Shown: positions 46,734 to 58,800 of the stretch, in pieces | Layout of the letters: each line of letters begins with the position of its first letter | Numbering within the stretch: the first letter of the stretch is position 1 | Assembly (NCBI RefSeq): GCF_001653235.2 | Contig: NC_035792.1 | Location: 2,728,001-2,792,000, forward strand | Origin: Pochonia chlamydosporia 170 | Lineage: Eukaryota > Ascomycota > Sordariomycetes > Hypocreales > Clavicipitaceae | DNA: 64,000 nt | Direction of reading: 5' to 3' | The notes under the pieces: generated by a model | The model's database searches: none | What the model saw: the letters and a program-made list of their open reading frames with translations, nothing else | What the model was told of the DNA's origin: nothing | Translations under genes and position numbers: made by a program

Positions 46734-48778
46734 TCATGAATACTGGTTCTGCCACCTGACCATATCGCGTGTCAAAACGTCCATCATTTCCATGCAATTC
46801 AAGTCTTTAAATCGGTTCATATCGGAAGGATCTGGTGTGTCGCCATTGACGGCATGGCCATTTGTTTGACTTGATTCTGGCTTTTCCTGTGGTGTCTCCC
46901 GCCCGCTGGTACTTTGGCTATGGGGGGCTTCGGCGGCCAGGTCAACCTGTGTCCGGGATATGAACTCCATAATAGCAGCAACGCGGCGCTTCATGTCGAG
47001 CAGGCTCATTTTGTTTGCCATAGAAGCTTTCGCCTTGGACGTTTTGTGTTCGTTGACAGATGATTTAGGGTGCCCGGTCGTTGTGGCCTCGTCACCCTTC
47101 TGGATATCCCTGGACATGGATCGTGCTGGAGACTCGTCGTCTTGATCGCGGTCTCTCGTATACTGGTTCCTTCCCTTACCCCTCCTGTTGCTTCGAGCTC
47201 CTCTCTTATGAGAACTACCGGCGGTCGGGTGGGTCGATGGAGGTGTCCCTGGGGGCTGGACAATGGAAGGAGATTCTTCCTTGGTTGGTGACTCTGCAGG
47301 TTTTTGTTGCACCACTTTGACAGCGGCTAGAGGCATTTCCTCGGAGAGGTCTGAGTCTATGAGACAATAATTAGTGCGAGTGTTAAGGAATTTTTTTGCG
47401 TGGGAAGACCCAGAACAAAAATACCTTCTGCCCTGCGACGCTCCGCCCGCCCTTTGCGTTTAGTCGCTGCTTCCTGTCGCTGGCGTTCTTTATCTTCCTT
47501 TTCTGACTTTTCTGCTTGATTTCGATTGCTTCTTGACTTCTTGGCGCCATTGCGAGTTTCCATTTCATCGTCCGAAATTTCACCCTCCCGTGGCTCTGGT
47601 TTCTCGGCAGGCGGTGAGACCGACCGTGAACCAGTGCGCTGCCGCTTAACGCTGGCAATATTGTGCCTATAAGATTAGGTTAGCAACATGCAACGATGTG
47701 GACCGGTCACGGCAGACGAACTCTTCGCTATCGCTACGGCTGCGTTTTGCACGTCGCAAAGTAGCTTCCTCTGTGTCGAGGGTGTTGTCTTCTTTGCTCG
47801 CCTCTATCGCCCGACGCAATTGTTCATCATCGTAGGCCGCATCGCGGCTATTCATTGTAGATCGTCGTTTTGACGATGACTGCGTGGCAGTGCTTGGGCG
47901 AGAGGTTTTCGACGATGCATTCTTGTCATCTTTGGCAACGGACGTCGCCTGAGAGGTGGCGCGAGAGGCTCGATTCAAGGGGAGATATTTTGAATATTTT
48001 TGCCTAGAAAATTACTGTCGTCAGTATATAGGTTCTGGAGAACAGAATGATACTTGGATTGTGCCTTGCGTTGGCCGTGGCGGCTATTGCGCGCTCATCC
48101 CGCCCGAGTCGCCACAGCAAACAAATTTGACGCATCGTCCAACAATTGATCGGCTCAATTGGCCATGAAATGATGCTTGGATTGGGCAGGACCGCTGGCA
48201 GAGATTGTGAACGAAGAAACGCACCCGTTGGAAGCTGAATGGATCTTGTGAAGATCCTTGCGGCACTGTTCACAAAAGTACTCGTCGGGAGAGCTTTCGG
48301 CGCTGAATATGCCAACGCAAGCGCCGTGTTGCCAGACCTTGCAAATGTCGCATTGAACGAAGAAGCCAGTGACTTCGTCGGTGAGGTCTATGGCCGCAAA
48401 AATCTCGGCGTCGGGACCGTCGACGGGAGGGGGGCCAGGGTAGTCTTCTGAGCCGCAAAGACAACGGACTGCCTCGTCCTCCTCATCTTGGAGGTCATCA
48501 CTACCATTAGCCATGTCTGTATTTTCACTTCTGGAAATTCGATCGGTGTCGTCGTTGTGCCCGCGTTTGCGCCTCCTGCCTAGGAGTGTGTCGTCAAAAT
48601 CGTCTAGCGGCTCGGAAGAGAGCGAGGCGCTGGGAGTAGACTTTTCCGACGAGGGCTTATTGACTGATCTGGTGCTTCTTTCGAGGCGTCCAGATGTCCC
48701 CGACGACGAGGACGAGTGTTGGGATTGGGAATTGGTCGCGCGGGCTCTCGAGGATCGCCGCGGCGACGGTGGTGCCAT
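46734..48778 (-). CDS. CTI6: PHD-finger subunit of the Rpd3L histone deacetylase complex, Cti6
   Basis: Four exons: 48778-48225, 48003 to about 47704, 47666-47425 and 47356-46734; about 572 residues. The PHD finger (about 104-165) reads CLCGSEDYPG, then FVQCDICKVWQHGACVGI, then EYFCEQCRK, giving the Cys4-His-Cys3 ligands. After it, ASNG-QKYSKYLPL joins exactly across intron 1 and matches the Cti6 family. The rest is Lys/Arg/Ser-rich and disordered, ending in helical segments (MKRRVAAIMEFIS; LNCMEMMDVLTRDMVRWQ). Cti6 reads methylated H3K4 and recruits Rpd3L to promoters. The exon 2/3 junction is uncertain: an in-frame stop demands an intron, but the best frame-keeping donor (GTCCAC) gives only 37 nt. 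Confidence 0.87.
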
Positions 48779-51069
48779 TGAAGAGATCGGTCTGGAGGGG
48801 AGCGCGGCGGGGAGCGAGAAGAGCCGGGGAAATCAGCGCTCGCAGACGTGTTGGAGCAGGCGAAAAGACGTAAGATCGTGATTGGAATTGTTCGAGGCGG
48901 CGCAATGAAGCTTCTCTTGCGAGGAAATTGCTGGTTCGAGGAATCGACTGAGGTGGTGGTTGGAAGGGATGTTGCTGGTCACCAGCCGAAACACCTTCAG
49001 CAAAGACGAAATGCGAGCTGGTCACAAAGGCGAGCTAGAGTTGGGGGAACAACAACGAGTAGGTACAAGGGATTGGTGAACTGTCATGACGTAGTAGGCC
49101 AGAGAACGAAGCAGCGTGCTCATGGCAAACGACGAGTTCGTGAAGGAGGGAAGCGAGGTGCAAGAAGAGTCTGGGAGAAAGAAAGCGACATGGAGCGACA
49201 TGGAGGTGGACGGCCGGCTGGACGAGGGTCGCTTCTGTGTGCAAGTGGTCGTGCTCTCTTGCTCTCTTGCTCTTTGTGGTTCCAGTCTGGTCTGGGTGGT
49301 CTGGTCTGGACGCGGAATTGGACAAGGAAAATGGGTCCAGTTGGCCGCTGGCGGCACGAGTTCAGTGGTGTACGGTGGTGCCAGGCGCTGACCAGAAATC
49401 TGGTAGGCCGCTAAACCCGTTCAGGGCGCCATGCATCTCACCTGAACCTGCTGGAGCTGACTGGTTGAGCGCTGAAGAGGAGGTCTCGCCGATTGTCTGC
49501 GCTACCCCTCAGCTAATCATGGATAACCATTAATATAGTGACGGGCTGTTACTCTGCAAGTCTTGTCTACCTCATTTGCACTACGCGAGTCGGTGACTGG
49601 CGCTTGACGGTCATGCCAGCAATCCTCTCACTGGATGTTGTTACATCTGCTCATCACTTGCTCCATTTGGGGCAAATACTCGGCTAATCCAGCTGATACA
49701 GGCCCAATTGCGGTGCTCACAGGGCTTGGTTTTCTCAATTCCAGTGACATTTCAAAATCCATCAAGTCATGCCCAGACTGTCTGGTCTTGCCCTCGAGTT
49801 GAGCCAACTGGCTCCAGCTGCCCCCACCTCATTCATCAGCGTCACCAGCCGTCCGATGTCGAATGCCCTGGTGTCTGGTGTGGAATGCTCAGCTTCAACG
49901 CCGCTCTGCCATGCAAATGCGAAGAAGATGCACTGTCAGCTAACGGCATTCGTTTGAAATAAACCATCCATACAATGCTGAACCTGTAGGCACGTAAAAT
50001 AATTTTGCAACTTTTCTTTTCTCTCAATTTCGCCATCTACCCAGACTACAACAAAACTGCCCTGGTTGCTTACATAATAAGCCATGTGGTTCGTAGTCCA
50101 TGTATGCTGCCACACCTCCTAATCCCATCCCACAGAGGGTCTATCAAATGCTGTCATTTGCAATCGAAAGTGTAACGTGTGGTGTAGGCATTTCCAACGA
50201 GCTTTGCGATTTTGTTCTTGTTTGTACTCGATAGAGGATTGCTTGGCTTATTATTCTCATATTTTGCATACGCCCACGATCCAGCGCCCTTCCTTTGCTA
50301 CGCACCTTCAACCCTCCGTCGCTCTCCTGGCCCTGCCGAGGTGTCCCTCATTTGTTCTCCTCTGCTGTCGAGACTGGTAAGATCGCATCCCGGCCCTGGA
50401 GCTGCCACGTACCCTTCCCCTTCAGAGTTGGGTTAGCTACCTAGGTATGGGTATATAACATACTAGAGATGGCCTCGAAACATATATCCCGCTGCCCATG
50501 CCACGCAGCAGCTCACTATTGTGGCAGTCCACCTTGTGAGTGGCCAATTTTCTGACCAGCAACCAGACACCGCCATTGGAACCCGATCGAAACAACCTAA
50601 TTTTGACGCAACGAGCTCTCACATCGGTTCTATTTCAAACCCGAATATCAAACGGAACCGGCATACAGCTCGACAATTCCCAAAGCTGCTAGCCAGCTCA
50701 ACTTTCTTGTCCAAGGTGGTACAGGTCTCTGTCTGCTCCTGCGACTTGTGGGATCTTGGGACAGCCATGGTGGTTGGGTACGCTTTCCCTGCCGATATTC
50801 ACTGCTGGTCACTGCTGGCCCCAATACACTTCTCTCATCTTGTCAGGACTGATCCCATCTGCCTCATCTTTTACCTCTTCACCAACTTAATGACCTGTTC
50901 AAGTGCGGGGCATCCCTAAGAAATGGCTTTATCAATTTCATCTTGGTTCCGATTTGCTTTTACCTTCATCCATTTCAAACAGGACTTTTCCCTACCCGGG
51001 CTGTTCGTCTCACTGGTAATTTGCTGGCTAACAATGCGATCTCATTGGCAACGGACAGGACGTAGCCAG
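48779..51069. other. 2.3-kb divergent promoter region (CTI6 / hypothetical)
   Basis: No supported gene. A dense group of CTGGTCTGG words lies at 49272-49309. Just before the plus-strand gene, 51017-51059 looks like a small leader intron (GTAATT..GCTAAC..GGACAG). An in-frame ATG at 50923 would add a hydrophobic N-terminus if that intron were kept. Confidence 0.5.
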
Positions 51070-52967
51070 ATGATGTCCCCTGATACAGTATCGTCGCTGT
51101 TCCCAGATCGGCCCATCCGGCCGCTGCCGAAACGTCGACTACGAGAACGCTTGTCACCAGAAACGGCAGGTTCGATAAAATATCCTCTGTCGACTCAAGA
51201 AAACACACCGTTGTTTCACTATCCTCCATACACCGCAAAGGAAGACGGTCAGAATACCACAGTCTCTCCTGATTCAATACTTCGCGCACACTTTGACAGT
51301 TCAAGTCGCCTTGCTTCGTCGCAACAGCGCGGATCACAGCCAGGGACTGGCGGGGATTCTCACGTTGGAACTCGAAGCACACTTGTCACTAGATCCCCAC
51401 CAGAGATATTAAACCGAACGGGCCGCGAAGTAGTTCGGCGAGAACAGCCACGCCAAGTTGAACCACTGCCGCCACCGTCTGCCACGTCGTCTGTGGACGG
51501 ATACGATTCGTTCGAAAACACAAACAACAAGAAAAAGAGAAAGATACCCTCTGCAGGCGAGTCATTGATTAACGGCAGCCATGGGCTCGGTAACGAAACC
51601 AATGGTCTGGGAGTATCTGTTGCGGCGTCACCCCAAATAGATGATGTCCATGCCTCTGAGAGAAGTTACCACGGCTCTAGTAGCTACCAGACACCATTAT
51701 CATATGCCACGAGTAACCAAGGTTTCTCTGGACCCGGCAGGGGGAGACTGGGACGGTCTGGAAATGGTAGGAGCCCCTTACGAGCGTTGCCAGACGGCAA
51801 CTCTGCTTGGCCAAGTAGAGGTGCCAAAGCTGGGACAAACAATTGGCCTGCAGGTAAATACAACCCAGTTGACAACATGTCATTGCCCACCCTCTCCTTC
51901 CCAGAATTTTTGATGGCTTTATGGCTGGTTTTAGCAACCTGCGAACCACTGACGTTTTCCATCTTTTCTCATGTTTCATGTGGCCGCACGAGAAACGTCT
52001 GTCACTTACTTTCGTTAACTTCTCTACGACATTATTTATTCACAATATGTGGTGCTGCTTGGTCTGTGCCTTTTTACTTTGACATTCTAACAATATGTTT
52101 TCAGCAAACGATACTGGTGGCATCATATCCAGTGCTATTGCAAACGCCGAAAGGCTGCCTCCGCAGGAACAGGAGAACGTCAGCCTACTTGAACAACACT
52201 CGTCCACGCCAAAGACAACCCCGGCTGCATCACAATTCACCTTCACGTGCGAATCTCAGGTTCCAGGGACTGTTCAGTGGCCAGGTAACTCCCCCTTGTC
52301 CCATCTCTCGAGAAATAAAACTCATCGGGCTCTAGGGAACTCTTCCAGAGACGGCATTGCTACGCAGTCTCCTGGTATGCAAGCAAACGCAAGTACAAAC
52401 AGCAGTATAAATCATGACATGTCACAAGCTGCCACAAGCCATGCTCCCTCGCAGTCGGCGACAAGGGCTCAACGTCTGGAAGACCGAGAACTGAAGCGGG
52501 CTGCACGACATCGGCAACGGAAAGCTGCCCAAAGGTATCGCGATAACCCACCCAAACCCGAGGACTTTTGGCTTTGCGAAATATGCGAGTATGAGCGGAT
52601 CTTTGGGCAACTCCCTAGACATTTTATTCGCGAATATGAACTTAAAGCATTAGAGAAACGGCGCAACAAAGCTGCCAGGAAGGAACACCTGGCTCAGGCA
52701 AAAGCTAGGAGCAGGAAGAGCAAGAAGGCCAGTAAAAGCTTGCACAGAGGCGAGCCTAGCGGGTCACACCATACGGAACAATCTTCATCTGACAATATCG
52801 AGAACCATGGAGTACCTGCTACGCCGCCGGAACAAAATCACTTGACGGATCCCGCAGCTGGTCATGACGGAGGCGTCGAAGATGTGGGCGGGCTCTTACA
52901 ATTTGGGCCGTTACACAACGAAGATGACGCAGGGGGGACAAATCGACATGGGCAAGCCAAATCGTAG
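51070..52967 (+). CDS. Conserved-looking fungal protein with WLCEICEYE motif, unknown function
   Basis: Two exons, 51070-51853 and 52105-52967, intron GTAAAT..TTTTCAG (251 nt, long for this window); about 548 residues. It begins MMSPDTVSSLFPDRPIRPLP followed by a basic RRLRERLSPE segment, then a long Ser/Gly/Asn-rich disordered region. A basic helical region near residues 390-425 (RELKRAARHRQRKAAQRYRD) leads into the core motif PEDFWLCEICEYERIFGQLP. The spaced Cys pair and flanking basic helices suggest a small metal or nucleic-acid binding module. A Lys/Arg-rich helix follows (ALEKRRNKAARKEHLAQAKA). I recognise the core as recurrent in filamentous fungi but know no function. A nuclear role is inference. 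Confidence 0.72.
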
Positions 52968-55893
52968 TATGAGGTATATCTGTACGTGCGTCCCAATGCT
53001 TGGGGATAGTTGGAACGGGGATGTTATGCAACGTGCGATGGCAGTTTGCTGTTGCGGATTCCTGCTTTCGACCAAGGCATAGGCATAGCGTCCAGTCACT
53101 TACTGTACTGCAAACGGCCCTTTGAGCTTGAAATGTTGGACCCGATATTGTATTCGAGCCCGATCGGTGGGGAAAGGGTTTGAGCAAGGCTAGAGCTCCT
53201 TATGGCCAAAGCAAAGATGGGTTGGGTTTGTTGTAGTCTTGTTGTCTGAAGACTTTGATGACCTGAATACTGGTAAATGCTTTGGAGAGGAGTGTCTGTC
53301 TAGTCTTATTTATCTACCGTTTTATGATAATGAAAACTGTAGCGAAATGAAGTTGTTGTCTTAGTTGACTAGGATGTGATGAGTGTTTGACAAGAAAGTT
53401 ATGCGCTGGTTACTGATGCTGGGTCTCAGAAAGGTGATGGTTCATGCGTGTCACGACTGAAGTAGTCCGTCATACAACTGCACCAGAAGCTTGAAGGCTT
53501 GGTGATTATATTCCTGGTCAGTCTAGTAGTCAATGTGATTCGCCAGCGATCTCTTTTGGGAAAGTTGATCCGTCCCCGTCTAACGGCTGAATCGATTTCT
53601 TTTGTTGTGGCAGATGACACCGTCCTTGGGGGACATGGGTGCAGTATCGTCTCCAAATGAATGCAAACGGCTGTTTTTGGTGTACAGTCTGCTCTTGCAA
53701 GTAGTATCGTGACTGGGGTTGTTGCAAAAGACGAGTCTGAATCTTCCAGACGATGCAGCAACTGCCGGGGGCTGTGTCGGTGCATGCCGGCACTTTATCA
53801 TGCATGTATGTACATGGATGATCTTGTGGAGCAAGAGGGGAAGCAAGAATGAATGCAGAAAACAGAGATTAATTTCATCTGATGATATTTTTTGTTTATT
53901 TTCGTGCTGCAAGGGTTTAAAAGATTGCTCTGTATGTAATTATAGAGTTTCCTCTTGTATGGATTCTTTCTTTGCGAGCCTTAGTTTCAAACTGGTTTAG
54001 GTGTTTTTGTGTTGTGAGACGGAAAGGTGTCTGGTGGCGCTGATTTGGCAAATTGTGGAACAAAGCCAAAGTCAAAGTCAAAGTCAATGCTGCGGTTACG
54101 TCACTTTCTATGAGCCAGGTAATGCAGAGATGCATGACCATGAGCCCAAAGACGTGCCGAGGGCGTACAAGCATGTCGCACGACTAATTTAGATGGGCGA
54201 ATTTTACGTCTCCCAGGTAGCTTTCGCATGCCGTTGCACAGATACAGATGGGAGTGCGAAAACATTATTCCCCCATTCCAAATAGGGAACAAGAAATCTT
54301 ATTTCCTTGTTCCCGATGCTACGCCAGAGGCTGGATTGGGGCTAAGCTCAACTTGCGCAGGGGTATGGAGCAAGGAAGTCGTGGAGAGTGAGACATGAGG
54401 AACTGCTGGCGTGGTGATGCTGTTTTTCGAGGCTTGGTCGTATTGTAACAGTTTTTGCTGTTGGGGATAGGGGGAGTTGAGGGGTGAGGATATGATATGG
54501 TTTGAGTTTTTGTTCTTTCTCTGTGGCTGTCTTTGCAGGACAATGAGTTGTACAGAACTGGGTGGTCGTCACGTTTTCTGCTCTTGATGCTACCCAAGTG
54601 TTGAAGCAATCAATAGATGTGATGCTAGGACAAAACAAAAGGATAGGGGACTAGGAGACCCGCTGGAGCCGAGTACTTGGGATCAGGTCTGGTTTGAAAG
54701 AGTCTGGTCTGGTAGCGACGATTTTCGGGGTGGTTTTTGAACTGGTCCATGTCTTGTGGACTGCAAGGGCCAACGGTGAGCCGAGGAGGATGGCGGGTTG
54801 TTTGGTGGGCTTTAGTACAGTAAATGGTGGGTGGTTCGACGGCAGGCAGCCATTCGAGTGATAATTGCTAGACGTATTTCGTGTTGTTGGGCATGGTCAC
54901 AGCGCGGCCGTTTAGACCAAGGTCTGGAGAGAAAGCTTGCCATTGACGGGACTGACTGGTGGATGCCGGAGAGACGAGGCGGCATTTGGGCATGAAGCGA
55001 CTGAGGATCTGATGCAAAACGGACATGGACACAGCAGTCGAGTGGAGTTGAGATTCGAGCTCCAAGCTCAGTGTCGTCATCGCTCTTTCCCATCAAATGC
55101 CTGCAGGACTGTGACTGGTGCTGGACCGTCCGCTTCTCGCCTCTGATAGGCCCATGTGCCCTTCTTCTACCCCATCGGTCGCCTCCATCGGGACAAGTGT
55201 GCTGGACAATGTTCCATCTGCCTTGGAACTTGGCAAGCCGGCCGTCCGTCCGCCTTTGCCGTAAGCTTGAAGCTCCATTCTTGTCTTGTCTGGTCAATCA
55301 AGTCAAGTTTCTTTGGTTTGTCGCAGCGCATCAGTTGCAAGGCCAGGCAAAGCAGGGCAGGGCAGCTTGAGTCGTTAGTCAAGCTCAAGCCAAGCCGTCC
55401 TGGTCCACTCATCTTGGGATTAACTTTTGCCGTCAGCCTGCTTGCTGCTGCCCGTGCTCATCCCAAACCTTCTACCTCCACGCCCTCATTCTCACACCTC
55501 ATCCCGCGAACGACGACAAACCTTCGAACCGCTCCGTTCCAACCTGCGCTACGCTGCGCACTAAGCATCCTTATCGTTCTCCCTCCGTCGCCGAGCCTCT
55601 CTTCAGCAGCTTTCCCTATCCTCTTCTCCAATTCTCATCTTCTTCGTCCTCGTGCCCCCAGACATCATCGTCACCCATCATCAATCCATCCCTCCCGCTG
55701 CACCACATTCTTGACGCTCATTCTTCACACTCTTTGTCTCTCCCCCTCTCTTCCATCCTCCCTACCTCTCTCCAGCTATCCCGTTCATCACTATCTCGTG
55801 CTCATCGACTCATATGCCCTCCTGCTGCTGTTGAGAAAGCTCTCCGTCCGGTCCGGCTGCGAGCGTTTCTCTCCATTTCACATATAGCCCACC
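52968..55893. other. 2.9-kb intergenic region and long pyrimidine-rich leader
   Basis: No supported gene. A small CAAAGT repeat occurs near 54067-54087. CTGGTCTGG words occur at 54690-54715. From about 55440 to 55890 the plus strand is C/T-rich, typical of the promoter and leader of a strongly expressed fungal gene. Confidence 0.5.
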
Positions 55894-58800
55894 ATGTTTG
55901 GAGGCTCACGGAGGCGGCAGCCTCCCGCCCAAGTAAGTTGCCATGATGCAGTCATGCAATCACCTTCAACCAGCCGACCTGTGCGCACATCTGCCCATCC
56001 CCCGTTAGAAATGCTATCTCAATAAACTTCCGACGGGCATTAGCCACTTGTATCTGCTTGTCCGGGTTCAACATCGTTGCTTAGCCTGTCGTTGGAGCAT
56101 TTATGTCGGACGGCGCATTATCCTCAGACCTTTCAATCCACTTCATCAATTGTTTCATGCCATGCCACGATGCTCTGGTCGCACCGAAAACACCACGAGC
56201 CGCAGAACAGAGCAATGGATTCCGTCGCATTCATATTCACAACTCTTTACGATTCGACAATGATGCTAACAACTTCTTCCCATAGCCCCTAACAAGGGAA
56301 ACGGCGAATCCTAATGCCGCCACCGCAGCAGCAGCGGTATTTATGAGTCGACGCGACTCCAACTCGTCCTTGTCTTCGGCTGCTGCCGCTGCAGCCCTCA
56401 GGGCGCGGCCGATGACTCCGACGAATGTCGCCGAGGTACAGTCAAAAAGAGCACACAGGAGAAGCCCTTCCCTCACTTCCCTCACTGGCAGCGTGAGAGG
56501 ACGTCGCGAGCTCACGAGAACCCCCAGTGTGGGTTCTATGATGGAGCGCACCTTTCGTACACCCTCACCAGGCCGCAGTCCAGTTCCAAGGGAGCGTGAC
56601 GTGCCACCTGTCCCAGCTATGCCCAGTGTTGACCAAATCATGGCCAGCCAGCAAACTAACGGACACACAAAGGGTACAAGAGGACCCGTCCTACAGACCC
56701 AACCATTTAGGACAGCCAGTCAGAAAATGAAGGATGGTCAAGCAACATGGTTTGGCGGCGCAACCGCCCGAGAGTCGGTCAGCCCTCGACACGCCGACGC
56801 CGCGATACACTCTGCGACCTATCTTCCCGAACCACGACCCGGCAGCGTCAGTCCATCTATCAACTTCTCGTATCCTCGGACTAGAACCCTATCTCCCACG
56901 CCCTCCGTTGATGACACCCTCGTCTACGACCCCAACTCCCGACGAATGATCCCCAAAAGCGAACTCGTAGCCCGTTCCCAAAGTGTGCGTGAGGTGTCTG
57001 AGAAACCGAAAAAGAAGAAGCAAGGCGTGAACAGAGCAGGGTCTCATCTATCCAAAGGTACGGTTGGTGGACGCACTAGAGCGCCTGCTTTGGAGGATCA
57101 TCCCGAACCAGAGCCCGAACCTCAGCCACCAGTTGAGCGAGAAACTGAATCCGCCTCGGTTATCGCCCCCGAATCCGTAGTTCAACAACCGCCGGATGGC
57201 ACGGTGAAGAAGAAGAAAAAGAAGAAGAAGAAGAAGGCTGCGGTGCAACCCGACGCTCCTGTAGCTGCTGAAGAGCCAGCAATTGCGGCAGAAGAGCCTG
57301 CTGTTGCCAGACCAGCTCCTGCCAAGAAATCTTCAGCCGTGGAAGAGGAGCCGCGGAGGGAAGACGTAGAGGGACAAAACAACGAACAAAAGCACATGGA
57401 TTCAGCAACAGGAGCTGCCGTGGCGATACCCGCGGCTGAGGCGACGTCACAAATGAAACCTGAGACTTCAGTCGCCAACCAAAAATCACCAGCTAGCCAG
57501 GCTCGTGTTCATTCGGAAAGTCCTGCGCGATCCGCGCACTTTGCTTCGTCATCAACGGATCAACTGGTCGTTAAGCACGAACCGCCACCTCGATCAGTGT
57601 CTCCTCGCAAATCAGCCATGAAGCTGTCTTCACAAGCTAGAGGCGTCTCGCCGTCTGACGATGGCTCCGAAGCATCGAGTAGCAGGCATCTCAGCCCTCA
57701 AGAAAATGAAGATCCTGCCTTGTCCCGGAAAAAGAGCGCACGAGTCAGCTGGGACGACAGAAGTACAGTTGTCGTTGGTGAAGGCGTGCCACCCCAGGAA
57801 ACCGATTCACCCATGATTCCAAGTCCTCAGACGAAGAAACCGTGGCACAGCGTTGTGTCCAAGTTTACCAAGAAGGACAATGTGAGCATTGCTGAGGACG
57901 AAACAATGACCCCTCGACCAGCTCTGCCGCAATTTGGCAGCGTTCGGGAAAAGAAAGTCAGAGAAACGGAGGAGCGCCCTCTGGTTAGGCCGTCGGAGCG
58001 CGTGTTCACTAGTCAGAATGGATCTGCTGCTCCTGGCACAGGTCAATCGTCAGACGCCGCCATTGGGGCTGCAATCACGCAGGATTTGGCTTCTAAAAAC
58101 GCCGCCAACATCTCCAAGTATAGAGAGCCACTTCCAGCGAGCCAGACTTCTACCGAAATCAGTCAAACCCAAGTCGATGTTGACGAAAGCTCAGACGATG
58201 ATTTGGACACGGATGTCACCACGGAGCCCGAAGATGTTCCCGAGTCGACCGCTTCCAAGGGACCTGCTCCCCATGTTTCGGAACCTCCGGTAACTCCTAC
58301 AAAGGCTGGCACAGCCAAGAAGGAGAGTGATGAAAGTGTGCCGACAATTTCAGTCTCTCATCCAAGCCCTCGTCCTCAAGGTTCCGGGGAAGCCACACCA
58401 CCAGGAGGATTCCCTGACGATCAGGATACATCTAGGGACAATAGCGACGACGAAGAATCTGACAGTTCTGGCTTGTCAACGCCGACTCGATCTACTGGGC
58501 CTGCTGGGGCTATTGGCACAGGAATGGCCGACATTGTGGAGGAGGATGAGGAAACAGAAAATGACCGATTCAGTGACGCGTATGAAGATCTTGAGGAAGT
58601 GGACGGTGATGGATTCCTATCCCTGGATGCGGTTGTTGACAGCCCGACAACTGGAAAGGTAAACAAGAAGCAAGTTGAGGACACGCCTATTGTAACCAAA
58701 CCCAAAGATAGCCTCGAGGACGATCGAGAGTTTTCTACTCCCGTAGAAGGCGCTGAAGATGCTGGAGAACCAGACGACTGGGAAAATGCAAAGGCATACT

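Noticed and set aside
50923..51069. Upstream in-frame ATG adding 49 hydrophobic residues to the WLCEICEYE protein
   Set aside because: A leader intron at 51017-51059 with good donor, branch and acceptor fits better, and the start at 51070 gives the expected N-terminus.
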